Assembly: GCF_003628755.1 (NCBI RefSeq)
Contig: NZ_CP029256.1
Coordinates: 2,003,585-2,067,584 of the forward strand
Direction of reading: 5' to 3'
Length of the DNA stretch: 64,000 nucleotides
Source of the DNA: Christensenella minuta
GTDB lineage: Bacteria > Bacillota > Clostridia > Christensenellales > Christensenellaceae
Made by a program: the position numbers and the translations under genes. Positions 40,503-48,509 of the stretch are shown piece by piece. The notes under the pieces were generated by a model. That model made no database searches. It had not been told where the DNA came from and saw nothing but the letters and a program-made list of their open reading frames with translations. Position 1 is the stretch's first letter. Each line of letters starts with the position of its first letter.

Positions 40503-40943
40503 TCACTCACTTTTCATAATGTCCAGTAGCTGTTGGATTGCCGCTATTGCTTCGTGCGATTCTTTGGGAAATTCGCGCTTTAGATCGTCATTGTCCACAT
40601 GCCCGTCAATCGCGTCCCTTTCAAGCTTCTTAAAATACGGGATCAGGTCTTCTACCTCATATTTCATTCTGATTACTGAAGCTGCTAAATGCCCTGCATC
40701 TGGCACGTCCGTATATCGTTCACGGTAACTTTCATAGTTGCTCAACATCCATCGGTGCCATAGTCCCGGTGCGTCAAGAATTCTTTCAATATTGCCTACG
40801 TCGTCAGGTGTGGGCTGTGTTTCTCCGATTTCCCACCGCCTTACGGTGTCTTCTGATACGCCTAGTTCATTTGCCAACCGCCAACGTTGGATTTTCCGCG
40901 CCTCTCGCGCACTTCTTAGGTCATTATGTGTAAATTCTGCCAT
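40503..40943 (-). CDS. Xre-family regulator with C-terminal extension
   Basis: 146 residues from ATG 40943 (AGGAG 8 nt upstream). The helix-turn-helix is 'RKIQRWRLANELGVSEDTVR' with 'RWEIGETQPTPDDV'. The C-terminal ~70 residues are helical and acidic. Second gene of the early operon after the Cro-like gene; probably an early transcription regulator. Confidence 0.85.
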   Translation of the reverse strand: MAEFTHNDLRSAREARKIQRWRLANELGVSEDTVRRWEIGETQPTPDDVGNIERILDAPGLWHRWMLSNYESYRERYTDVPDAGHLAASVIRMKYEVEDLIPYFKKLERDAIDGHVDNDDLKREFPKESHEAIAAIQQLLDIMKSE

Positions 40944-40993
40944 GTTGGATTCTCCTGATTCATGTAAAATAGATTTGTACCTTGAAAAATGAA

Positions 40994-41173
40994 TCATGCC
41001 GAAATAATCTTAGAAATCGCTTTGCGCACTTTGTCTTTTTCCTTGTCCGGCATTTCACGGCGAAGCTTCCGGCTGAAAGATTCTTCTGCAATCCCGAGCG
41101 CCTCCGCAACTTCCCAATTATAGATACGTGCTTTTCTGATTTCTGCGCGAATGTCTTGATTAGCAAGAGCCAT
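40994..41173 (-). CDS. Cro-like repressor, first early gene
   Basis: 59 residues: MALANQDIRAEIRKARIYNW... with the HTH 'NWEVAEALGIAEESFSRKLR'. GGAGGGG lies 8 nt before ATG 41173. It is the first gene after the consensus early promoter and divergent from the lysogeny side, the standard place for Cro. Just below the length that most gene callers report. Confidence 0.8.
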   Translation of the reverse strand: MALANQDIRAEIRKARIYNWEVAEALGIAEESFSRKLRREMPDKEKDKVRKAISKIISA

Positions 41174-41243
41174 TGTTTTTTCCCCTCCTATACTGTATAA
41201 TTTAATGTTAGGTTAAAGCTTGTTATTAACCTTTGTTGGTTTT

Positions 41244-41272
41244 ATTATAATTCCGATTTTGGAATTTGTCAA
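41244..41272 (-). promoter_or_regulatory. Early lytic promoter with perfect consensus
   Basis: On the minus strand TTGACA (41267-41272), 17-nt spacer, TATAAT (41244-41249). The spacer is almost entirely the 18-bp operator at 41249-41266, so a bound repressor would block the polymerase. Confidence 0.9.
41249..41266. promoter_or_regulatory. Operator O1
   Basis: AATTCCGATTTTGGAATT, dyad AATTCC/GGAATT with a 6-bp centre, placed inside the early promoter spacer. Confidence 0.75.
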
Positions 41273-41288
41273 TTCTTTTTTCGGAATT
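41271..41288. promoter_or_regulatory. Operator O2
   Basis: AATTCTTTTTTCGGAATT, same 18-bp length and half-sites as O1, starting 22 bp from it (two helical turns) and touching the -35 box. Confidence 0.65.
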
Positions 41289-41318
41289 TTTAGGAACTTT
41301 ATTTTATGGGAGGGTTTT

Positions 41319-41909
41319 ATGACCACAAACGAAATCGCAAACGAGTTGCTAAATGTAATGTTTGCTCGGTATGAAGAAGAAGGCGATCTTGATATGTTTA
41401 ATTTTGAATCGCTGGTTGAAATGCTTGGCGAACCGGAAGGAAAAATTAATCGTGCTTTATGGTTGCTGAGCAAAGACGGTTACACAAAGGTTTGGAAAAT
41501 CGACAACATCGCTTGGGAGTCAATGCTAAACAGCAAAACGATTTCATATATGGAAAAATGCCCGCTGTCTACTGACGGGAAGCGGATAACGAAATATATT
41601 GAGCCGGAATCTAAGCCCGCACCTGCTGATTCTACTTTCATTATAGCTAATGCAAACAATTCTATTATTGGGACGCAACAAAACGCTACAATCAATATAA
41701 GCAGTTCGCTTGATGAAATACGCAAGCTGATTCATGAACAGGCGACACCAGAAGATGCGCCAGCCATGAATGAATTGGTGGATACAATAGGCAAAAATAA
41801 AAGATTCTCCATCAAGGATATCCCTGAAAAAATACTTGGATTGCTTAACAAATACCCCGTTATATTGCAATCTATTATTACAGTAATTGCCGCTCGATGC
41901 ACAAGATAA
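41319..41909 (+). CDS. Lysogen-side hypothetical protein under operator control
   Basis: 196 residues from ATG 41319 (GGGAGGG upstream). The N-terminal ~75 residues look like a winged helix ('FESLVEMLGEPEGKINRALW', 'LLSKDGYTKVWKIDN'). The middle holds 'NSIIGTQQNATINISSSLDE' and the C-terminal part is helical, ending in a hydrophobic stretch (KYPVILQSIITVIAAR). Located between Cro and the repressor, beside O1/O2, and transcribed toward the repressor, so it is probably expressed in the lysogen. Could be an exclusion or regulatory factor; no family recognised. Confidence 0.65.
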   Translation: MTTNEIANELLNVMFARYEEEGDLDMFNFESLVEMLGEPEGKINRALWLLSKDGYTKVWKIDNIAWESMLNSKTISYMEKCPLSTDGKRITKYIEPESKPAPADSTFIIANANNSIIGTQQNATINISSSLDEIRKLIHEQATPEDAPAMNELVDTIGKNKRFSIKDIPEKILGLLNKYPVILQSIITVIAARCTR

Positions 41910-42159
41910 CAGGACTGCACTTAGTATAACAAAGTGTTTCCAAGCATCCGTCTTTTAATACGGCTCTGCCATCGGACATAAAATCAATATATTCTCCGCT
42001 GATTATGGGGTTACCATTCGTGTCTTTCATGGCACATTTGATTTTAGATGTTGCGTTGCATGTAGCATTCTTAAATTCAGCATCAGGGTTGAGATAGCAA
42101 TACTGCTTGGAACAGTCAGTATTTTTCTCTGGGTTACAGCAATAAAATACATGCTTCAT
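41878..42159 (-). CDS. Cysteine-rich phage protein
   Basis: 93 residues. The start 'MKHVFYCCNPEKNTDCSKQY' is a recurrent motif of small Clostridia phage proteins; about eleven Cys in all. It runs against the lysogeny genes and its 3' end overlaps that of 41319-41909 by 32 nt. AGGAGG lies 7 nt before the ATG. Function unknown. Confidence 0.7.
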   Translation of the reverse strand: MKHVFYCCNPEKNTDCSKQYCYLNPDAEFKNATCNATSKIKCAMKDTNGNPIISGEYIDFMSDGRAVLKDGCLETLCYTKCSPVILCIERQLL

Positions 42160-42194
42160 AGTCTTTCCTCCTATGGTAATTATGTATATATTAT

Positions 42195-42212
42195 AATTCC
42201 GAAATCAGAATT
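42195..42212. promoter_or_regulatory. Operator O3 at the repressor promoter
   Basis: AATTCCGAAATCAGAATT, matching O1 and O2. It overlaps TATAAT at 42192-42197 just upstream of the repressor gene, suggesting autoregulation. Confidence 0.7.
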
Positions 42213-42232
42213 TGTAAAGAAAGGTTTTGAAA

Positions 42233-42559
42233 ATGATTTTTTGGGAAAAATTAAACCATCTATGCACCGAACAGAATACAACTGTCACCGCAGTATTAAA
42301 AGAGCTAAAAATAAGCACATCAAAAGGCACGGCATGGAGAAATGGTTCTGTTCCAAATGGTGTTATCCTTGATAAACTCGCAGACTACTTCGGCGTATCC
42401 ACCGACTATCTTTTAGGCCGCACGGAAGAACGCGGCTTCGTTTCAAAACACGCCGCCTCCACTATCGACGGTACTGAATATGACGATCTGCCGGAGGAAG
42501 CAATCGAAGAAATGGAAAATTACCGTGCGTATTTAAGGGAAAAGTACAGAAAAAAATAA
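42233..42559 (+). CDS. CI-like phage repressor (Xre family)
   Basis: 108 residues from ATG 42233. HTH region 'TTVTAVLKELKISTSKGTAW', then 'ILDKLADYFGVSTDYLLGRT', typical of SinR/CI-type repressors, with an acidic helical C-terminal arm (PEEAIEEMENYRAYLREKYR). It has no protease-type C-terminal domain; the adjacent ImmA-type peptidase gene probably cleaves it on induction, as in ICEBs1 and related phages. Three matching operators lie around it. Confidence 0.85.
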   Translation: MIFWEKLNHLCTEQNTTVTAVLKELKISTSKGTAWRNGSVPNGVILDKLADYFGVSTDYLLGRTEERGFVSKHAASTIDGTEYDDLPEEAIEEMENYRAYLREKYRKK

Positions 42560-42623
42560 CCCGGTGTACCTCATTTGTCATTTTGAAGTAATATGATATT
42601 GATGCAAAAGGGTGGTAACAGAA

Positions 42624-43112
42624 ATGACATTGAATGAAAGATTGGATCAGTATATTTTTGATGAGGGAATTGCCGTTGAGGAAATCCCCTTGTTTTACTA
42701 TAATGGCTTTTACGACTACGAAAGCGACTGGGCTTGTCCTGTTATAACATTAAACAGCAACATTGCTTCCGAGCGACAAAGGGCGGCTATAAAGGGACAC
42801 GAGTTAGGGCACCATTTCACGTTGAGCGCCGATCTTTTCTTTGCTCCTTACCTTGTAAAGAGCCGTGACGAATATAGGGCCGACCGCTGGGCGGCCGAAT
42901 ATTATATGCCTGTTAAAAGATTGATCGAACTGTATGAGCAAGGCTGTCGCACTCCGCTTGATATGGCGGAGCAGCTTGAGATACCAGTCGAATATTTATA
43001 TAAGGGTTTAGGCATATATTATCGAAAATATGGTCTATATGAAGACTTCGGCCAGTATCGGATATTCTGGAATCCCTTCAACATCAAAAAAGATCGCCGC
43101 AGGAGAAAGTAA
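42624..43112 (+). CDS. ImmA/IrrE-type metallopeptidase
   Basis: 162 residues. Zinc protease motif HELGHH in 'AAIKGHELGHHFTLSADLFF', followed downstream by 'EYRADRWAAEYYMPVKRLIE' supplying the third ligand. In related mobile elements this enzyme cuts the CI-like repressor after DNA damage. Start ATG 42624; a GTG four codons earlier is possible. The stop overlaps the integrase ATG (TAATG). Confidence 0.9.
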   Translation: MTLNERLDQYIFDEGIAVEEIPLFYYNGFYDYESDWACPVITLNSNIASERQRAAIKGHELGHHFTLSADLFFAPYLVKSRDEYRADRWAAEYYMPVKRLIELYEQGCRTPLDMAEQLEIPVEYLYKGLGIYYRKYGLYEDFGQYRIFWNPFNIKKDRRRRK

Positions 43113-44242
43113 TGCCAATCTATAAAATGAACGGACGGCGCGACGGGAAGCAAAAATACCGTGTGCGGATCAACTTCATAGACGCTCTCGGAAAGGCCCG
43201 ACAGGTAGATCGGGTTACTTACGGCTCTGATGAAGCGAAAATTCTTGAATTGAAGCTTTTGCAGGAGATACGCCATGAAGCACCTGCAAAACGCATTACC
43301 CTGCGTGAGCTTTTTGACGAGTATTGCGAGGTGCGAAAAAACGAGATCAGAGAATCGACGCTGGATAAATTCAAGCGTATCATGGAATACCACATTATGC
43401 CGGAGCTTGAACATATTAAGCTGGAAAAATTAGATACGAGGCTTTTAGCACAGTGGAAATTAAACATGGAAAATAAGGATATTTCCCTGCATACCAAGCA
43501 GGCGGCATTTTCCGTGTTTCGCACACTCCTTAACTACGCGGTCAAAATGGAGCATATTTCAAAAAATCCGTTGGTAAGAATCGGTAATTTTAAAAGTTCC
43601 GGGGAAATTAAAAAGGAAATGGACTTCTACACTGCGGAAGAATTTAAGAAGTTTATTTCAGTAGCCCGTCAGAATGCGCAGGAGGCCGAGAAACGCGGTT
43701 TTCTCTCCGAATGGGATTACTATGTGTTTTTTGCCATAGCCTTTTACACAGGGCTTAGGAAGGGCGAAATACATGGTTTGCAATGGAAGGATATCAGCAA
43801 AGGTTATTTGTCGGTCAAGCGGAGTGTCACACAGAAGCTTAAGGGCGAAGACCGGGAAACGCCGCCTAAAAACACCGCATCCATTCGCACCCTGCAAATG
43901 CCAATCCCATTGAAAAAAATATTGGACGAGCATAAAAAACGTTGGAAGCAATACGATGGTTTTACTTCATCGTTCAAGGTGTGCGGCGGCACAAAGAGCC
44001 TGCGCGATACATCTATAGAAAACCACAACAAGAAGTTTGCGCAGCTTGCCGGAGTGAAAAAAATACGAATTCACGACTTCCGGCACTCCCATGTTTCGTT
44101 ACTTGCGAACAGTGGCATCAACATTCAGGAGATCGCCCGAAGGCTGGGCCACTCCAAAATAGAAATGACCTGGAACACCTATTCCCACTTATATCCAAAA
44201 GAAGAAGAGAAGGCGGTAGAAATTCTTAACAAAATTAAGTAG
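43112..44242 (+). CDS. int: Tyrosine integrase
   Basis: 376 residues. An N-terminal arm-binding domain ('KYRVRINFIDALGKARQVDR'), a SAM-like core-binding domain (residues ~60-155) and the catalytic domain follow in order. Catalytic residues are Arg216 (TGLRKGE), His321 and Arg324 (HDFRHSH), His347 (LGHSK) and Tyr357 (NTYSHLYP). It recombines attP with the tRNA-Val 3' end; the right attachment site lies 150 nt downstream. Confidence 0.95.
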   Translation: MPIYKMNGRRDGKQKYRVRINFIDALGKARQVDRVTYGSDEAKILELKLLQEIRHEAPAKRITLRELFDEYCEVRKNEIRESTLDKFKRIMEYHIMPELEHIKLEKLDTRLLAQWKLNMENKDISLHTKQAAFSVFRTLLNYAVKMEHISKNPLVRIGNFKSSGEIKKEMDFYTAEEFKKFISVARQNAQEAEKRGFLSEWDYYVFFAIAFYTGLRKGEIHGLQWKDISKGYLSVKRSVTQKLKGEDRETPPKNTASIRTLQMPIPLKKILDEHKKRWKQYDGFTSSFKVCGGTKSLRDTSIENHNKKFAQLAGVKKIRIHDFRHSHVSLLANSGINIQEIARRLGHSKIEMTWNTYSHLYPKEEEKAVEILNKIK

Positions 44243-44247
44243 CCCTG

Positions 44248-44268
44248 TACACGTTTGGTACACGATTT
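44248..44268 (+). repeat. Right arm-type integrase sites
   Basis: TACACGTTTG (44248-44257) and TACACGATTT (44259-44268), again with an 11-bp period, just after the integrase stop and in the same orientation as the left-arm pair. Confidence 0.7.
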
Positions 44269-44391
44269 TTTAAAACTTCGATATTTTTGGGCCATCCTAC
44301 GAAATATGAAAACCGCTAAAAACAGCGTTATAATGCGGTTCTTCAAATTGCATTGCTCGCCTAAAATTCGTAAAAAATGTCCTTCTCAACT

Positions 44392-44409
44392 CCAGCTGTC
44401 TCCACCAAA
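44392..44409 (+). other. attR core (18 bp)
   Basis: Exact copy of 10585-10602 (CCAGCTGTCTCCACCAAA). Sequence to its right is the original downstream flank of tRNA-Val. Confidence 0.93.
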
Positions 44410-44466
44410 TCGGTCATATCCGAACCTTTTCTTTTTAGATGGAGTATTCGGAATGACAATTAGTTT

Positions 44467-44497
44467 AAAGGACAGGCGGTGAGCCTGTCCTTTTTTT
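44467..44497 (+). terminator. Original terminator region of tRNA-Val, right of attR
   Basis: Perfect 11-bp stem AAAGGACAGGC / GCCTGTCCTTT with loop GGTGA and TTTTTTT tail. It may also terminate the LuxR-like gene from the other side. Confidence 0.85.
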
Positions 44498-44545
44498 GCA
44501 TAAGCGAATATCTCAACGAAAACGCTGAGGGCATAACTTTATTTT

Positions 44546-45997
44546 CTATTCGATCAGGCCCAGCTCCCGTGCCTTTAAAACCGCGTCCATCGCGTTGTTG
44601 ACGTCCAGCTTCTTGTAGGCAAGCGACGTGTGCGTTTTGATGGTGGGGATGGAAAGCCCGGTCATTTCGGAAATCTCCGCGTTTTTGTAGCCTTGGGATA
44701 AAAGCTCCAGCATATGCTTTTGCTGCCCTGAGAGCTTCACCGGCTTATCCTTTTTGCCAATCCCCGCAATGTAACCAACGTGGCTGCCCGCAAAGCTGTG
44801 CGCGGCAAGCATAACCTCGCTTAAGTACGCTCGGGTGAGCGGGCCTTTGTAACCGTTATCACTCAATTTAGATAATATCCGTTTCAATATGGGAACGACG
44901 CCCGCCCCTTCGTCGGCAACCACACGTATGAAACCATACGGCTGTAATACCGCAAGCGTTTCCATAAGCTGGGTTTCGGCTTCCTTTTTGCGGCCAAGCG
45001 CCCAGTAAAGCGCCGCGAGGATGGCCCCTGCCTCGCACCTGTCCAGAGGGCGGCTTAAGTTTTCGCCAAACTTCTTCAGGAGCAACAGGTAATGCAGCGC
45101 GCGCTCGGTATTGCCCGTCGCGATATATGCCCGCGCCGTGGTGAAGTGCTGGAAGGAACGGAAAAACTCGATGTGGTTCGTCTCCGTCACATAATAGCTA
45201 TTCAGCCATTCGTGCGCGGCGGCTTTGTCGCCGTCCAGCAATTTCAGTTTGGTTTGATAGGCCGTCAGGTTGGGAATGAAGTATTGCGCGGAAGCATCCA
45301 CAAACGCGCACAGTCCGTCCATCAGGCTATCCGCTTCTTGCCTGCGCCCAAGCTGCCAAAGTGCACTGTGCTGGAGTATCATTACGCAGATTCGACCGTC
45401 TGCTTTGCTTTCCTTAGTGAGCAGGCCCATGACGCTTTCGTTTTCGCAAAGCGTCTCATTAAGACGATTTTTCTCGTACGTAAAGCACGCAAGGATGCCC
45501 GGACGCAGGTATTCCCATTCCGGGCCGAGCAACGGCGCAAACGTGCCGTCTATTTTGGAAAGTATTTTAGGATCGAGCGCGATCTCGGAATAGTCCCTGT
45601 TGCTGCGGTGCATATACGGAAGGTTGTGTGTAAAGGAAGCGATATTGGTCGCAAGCCCCTCCTGCGTAAATTTTTTCAGCACTTTACCGAATACGGTATA
45701 TAGCTGCACCTGCTTTTTCAGACTTTTGCGGTAGTCAACATGGAAGGCCAGCATGGCAAACTCGACAAACTCGTTTCCCGCCCTGGCAATGCGCGGCAGG
45801 TTGCGCATGATTGCGTCCATGTGGAACGCATATTCTTCGTGGCGGCTGGTGAGGTAATAATACCATGCGTACAGCACATGCAGCACCGGCGCTTCGCGGA
45901 ACGCCCGCTCGGGAAGCGTTTCTCCGCAAAATGTGCGCAGGAAATCCGCATAGGTGGCAACGCCGTCCTTGTGACCGCGGAACAGGAACAGGAACAA
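44546..45997 (-). CDS. LuxR/MalT-like regulator, C-terminal half (split gene)
   Basis: About 483 residues of helical repeats (TPR/MalT-like) followed by a LuxR-type helix-turn-helix at the end (LSGQQKHMLELLSQGYKNAE, ISEMTGLSIPTIKTHTSLAY). It belongs to the same protein as 46020-47102: the frame actually continues upstream through 'TDYKGTDNFLFLFLFRGH' to the GACTGACT duplication. No proper start codon with SD exists here, so as written this half would not be made independently. Confidence 0.75.
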   Translation of the reverse strand: MFLFLFRGHKDGVATYADFLRTFCGETLPERAFREAPVLHVLYAWYYYLTSRHEEYAFHMDAIMRNLPRIARAGNEFVEFAMLAFHVDYRKSLKKQVQLYTVFGKVLKKFTQEGLATNIASFTHNLPYMHRSNRDYSEIALDPKILSKIDGTFAPLLGPEWEYLRPGILACFTYEKNRLNETLCENESVMGLLTKESKADGRICVMILQHSALWQLGRRQEADSLMDGLCAFVDASAQYFIPNLTAYQTKLKLLDGDKAAAHEWLNSYYVTETNHIEFFRSFQHFTTARAYIATGNTERALHYLLLLKKFGENLSRPLDRCEAGAILAALYWALGRKKEAETQLMETLAVLQPYGFIRVVADEGAGVVPILKRILSKLSDNGYKGPLTRAYLSEVMLAAHSFAGSHVGYIAGIGKKDKPVKLSGQQKHMLELLSQGYKNAEISEMTGLSIPTIKTHTSLAYKKLDVNNAMDAVLKARELGLIE

Positions 45998-46019
45998 AAA
46001 GTTATCTGTACCCTTATAG

Positions 46020-47102
46020 TCAGTCGCCGCTCAAAAGCCAATAGCGCAGCGCGCGGGAATAGTCGCCGTGCTCCCTGTAATATCCTGCCACAGTCTTATA
46101 CAACCCGTTCGTATCGATGCCCGATTGATCCAACCGCCCCTGCAAAAACTCCTGGAACAGGTGGTGGTAGCGGTAGGTGTCTGTGTGCAGGCGGCTCAAA
46201 AACGAGTTTGATTTGCTCAGCTCGTCCATGATCTTAGGCGCATCGGGCCGGCCGGAAAGCGCGGCGGCAAGCTCCGTATCGAATTCGTCCGCCACGGAGG
46301 TACGCATACAGAAGTCCTGAAGCTCACTGTCCCACGTGTTCCAGCCCTGAGCCTCAAAATAATGTGCGAAATCATGCCCGCCCCCCTGCGTGACCGGCCC
46401 GGACATCGCGACGGCGTTCACACCGATTGCCCAGCCGTCCGTTGCCATATAGGCGAACCTGGTCTCGTCCGGCGTTAAAAAAAGGCCCAACGAATTGAAG
46501 TACTGCCTGATCTCCGCTTCCGAGAAGCGCAGGCGTTCCCGGCGTATGATATCCTTTTCTTCATTTTTTACAAGCGGCGCCAATTCCTCCGGGATATCGC
46601 CGCGGGAAAGGAGAAAAACGGTAAAGCTGCGCGGTACCCTTCGCAGCACAAGGGGCAGCGATTTTAGGATCTCGCCGCTGGTGATCATGTGGAAATCATC
46701 CAGCACGACCGCATAGAGTCCTTCCGGGGGCCTCATCTCGCTCAAAAGCCTTACCATATGCTCAACGGGCGTCGCTGAAAAGGCGGGGTCGGTCAATACC
46801 CCGCGCATATTTTCATTATCCGGCTGTAAGGAATAGAAGCCGGTCGCGAGCTGCTTATAGAAAACAGCAAGCGAATTATCGTAGCTGTCAAGTCCAATCC
46901 ATATGGGCGTGCGTCCGCTTTCCCTGAGCCAGAGCAGCGTGGTCACCGTTTTGCCGCTGCCTCCCTGCGCGGATACGAACACAAATCCGTCCTGCGCCGC
47001 ATCGCCCACGCGCGCGAGCAGGGCCTTGCGCGGCGCGCATACCTCAGGCAGCCTCGCAGGCATAAATTTATCGCTTAAAAAAGCCGATGTTTCTTCGGAC
47101 AT
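46020..47102 (-). CDS. LuxR/MalT-like regulator, N-terminal half (split gene)
   Basis: 360 residues. P-loop 'VFVSAQGGSGKTVTTLLWLR', Walker B-like 'LYAVVLDDFHMI', and the winged-helix end of a MalT-type NTPase. It ends ALRYWLLSGD-stop. Removing one copy of the tandem GACT at 46018-46025 gives ...LLSGDYKGTDNFLFLF..., an 850-residue LuxR regulator of usual size. So a 4-bp duplication has split the gene. It is divergent from the surface-protein locus and could have regulated it. Confidence 0.8.
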   Translation of the reverse strand: MSEETSAFLSDKFMPARLPEVCAPRKALLARVGDAAQDGFVFVSAQGGSGKTVTTLLWLRESGRTPIWIGLDSYDNSLAVFYKQLATGFYSLQPDNENMRGVLTDPAFSATPVEHMVRLLSEMRPPEGLYAVVLDDFHMITSGEILKSLPLVLRRVPRSFTVFLLSRGDIPEELAPLVKNEEKDIIRRERLRFSEAEIRQYFNSLGLFLTPDETRFAYMATDGWAIGVNAVAMSGPVTQGGGHDFAHYFEAQGWNTWDSELQDFCMRTSVADEFDTELAAALSGRPDAPKIMDELSKSNSFLSRLHTDTYRYHHLFQEFLQGRLDQSGIDTNGLYKTVAGYYREHGDYSRALRYWLLSGD

Positions 47103-47248
47103 CCGTCATTTTCTCCAATCCACCGTATGATGTTTCCATTATAACACAGGATTGAAAAAGAATATTTAAAAACCTCATACCGTATGATTTTATCATTCGC
47201 GGCGCTGTGCTATCTTGAAGCCATAACAAACCGGAAGGCGGTGTTTTT

Positions 47249-47539
47249 ATGGATATTGCGGAACGCGCGTACGATTATTCCGTGCGTGTTGCGGAGCTTG
47301 TTCGGTATTTGAAAGCGGAGGAAAAGGATTTCCCCCTGAGCGATAAGCTGCTTGACTGTGCGGTCTCGGCAGGGCTTTCGACACGGACTCCCGATCGGAA
47401 AGCCGCTGCGGACAGCGTGAGAGAGGCGGACTACCTGATCGAAATGGCGGCGAAGGCCGGTTATCTTACGCAAAGGCAGGCTGCGCATATCCGTGAAGAT
47501 GGAAAAGCGCTTCTGTCGATACTGAAGGAAAATGGCTGA
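47249..47539 (+). CDS. Four-helix bundle protein (S23/IVP-like)
   Basis: 96 residues, all helical: 'IAERAYDYSVRVAELVRYLK', 'LLDCAVSAGLSTRTPDRKAA', 'EADYLIEMAAKAGYLTQRQA'. The pattern fits the '23S rRNA-intervening sequence' four-helix family, which is also found free-standing and in diversity-generating elements. SD GGAAGG upstream. Function here unknown. Confidence 0.7.
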   Translation: MDIAERAYDYSVRVAELVRYLKAEEKDFPLSDKLLDCAVSAGLSTRTPDRKAAADSVREADYLIEMAAKAGYLTQRQAAHIREDGKALLSILKENG

Positions 47540-47599
47540 CCTTGTCAGGTACTGCATCAATTATGTCTATTCAAGCAGAAAAATAAAGGAGAACAGAAA

Positions 47600-48318
47600 A
47601 TGAAAAAGGGTTGGGGTAAATATTTTTTGGTGTTGCTCGCAGTGCTTCTCGCGCTTTCGCTTACGCCTGCGGCGGCTTTGGCGGAAGAGATCGACGATAT
47701 CCTGGGGCCGCTGACGCTTGACAGCGGAAGCGTCGCCGTGGGGGATACCACGGGCGCGACCATCACGTCACTATCCGTACAGAGGACGGCATGCTGCCGG
47801 ACGGAATGAAGATACTCTGGTCGGTGAGCGACGAAAAAACGGCGGCGATCAAGCAGGACCCAAACGCGGCGGATTCCGCGATTATCACGGGCAAGGCGTC
47901 GGGCGAGGTCATGATCACCGCGCAAATTCAGGATACGGACGGTTCCTTTTCCTATAACGTCAGCAAGGCCACCATACAGGTGAAGGACGGCGCAATCAGC
48001 GACGGCGGCAAAAGCATCGCGTGGACGAGCGGCGACGAAACGCTGGCAACGGTCGCGCCCAAAGAGGGTGCGCCGGAAGAAGCAATTATAACAGGGATAG
48101 CCCCTGGAACGGATGTCGCGATCACCGCGCAGTTGCTTGATGAAACGGGCGCGTTTACCAATGAAATATCCAATACCGTCATCGAAATCACGGGCGAAGC
48201 GGCGGCCGCTTTCCATCCGTATTTCTGGATACTGATCGTCGTTATCATCGCGGTGGTGGTTATTATGGTGGCCGTGCTCGTGACCAGATCAAGGCGCGTC
48301 CGGGGCGGTAAAAAATAA
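47600..48318 (+). CDS. Ig-like surface membrane protein with a frame break
   Basis: The N-terminal frame (47600-47809) has a signal peptide (MKKGWGKYFLVLLAVLLALS) and the beginning of a beta domain, then ends in CCRTE. The continuation (open in another frame to 48318) holds two Big2/Ig-like repeats ('ILWSVSDEKTAAIKQDP', 'IAWTSGDETLATVAPKEG') and a C-terminal membrane helix with a basic tail. Adding one base near 47770 (ATCACG-GTCACT) joins them as ...GATITVTIRTEDG..., a 239-residue protein. The gene leads the GC-rich surface locus. AAGGAG precedes the ATG. Confidence 0.7.
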
Positions 48319-48358
48319 TTCCATCCATCAAGGCATACAAAAAAGGAAAAACAGGCTG

Positions 48359-48388
48359 TATACCGGAATATTTACCTCTTCCGGTATA
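48359..48388. repeat. Inverted repeat upstream of the giant surface protein
   Basis: TATACCGGA / TCCGGTATA, perfect 9-bp arms with a 12-nt loop; no T-run follows. Terminator or regulatory hairpin. Confidence 0.5.
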
Positions 48389-48399
48389 TCTGTTTCGCA

Positions 48400-48441
48400 A
48401 TTTCTTGCAGGCGGTTCCGGAAATATCCGTCTGCAAGAAAT
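48400..48441. repeat. Second inverted repeat upstream of the giant surface protein
   Basis: 15-bp arms ATTTCTTGCAGGCGG / CCGTCTGCAAGAAAT (one G-T pair) around a 12-nt loop, 70 nt before the gene start. Possibly an attenuator or protein-binding site. Confidence 0.5.
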
Positions 48442-48509
48442 TACAGCAGGATAAAAGCAAGCCCCGCGCATGACCGGGGAAACTGGCGATAACATAGGAG
48501 GAAAAAAGG

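Larger units (their letters stand above)
10585..44409. mobile_element. Integrated siphovirus prophage in tRNA-Val
   Basis: Bounded by an 18-bp direct repeat of the tRNA 3' end, with a tyrosine integrase next to the right copy. It carries full sets of genes for lysogeny control, replication, packaging, capsid, long non-contractile tail and lysis. The structural genes (SPP1-like portal, MuF protein, GP20 scaffold, HK97-gp10-like protein, phi13-like tail protein, TTT-motif tail chaperone) fit a Firmicutes siphovirus. The tape-measure and head-tail connector genes have one-base frame breaks and a replication gene has an in-frame stop, so whether it is inducible is uncertain. Confidence 0.95.
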
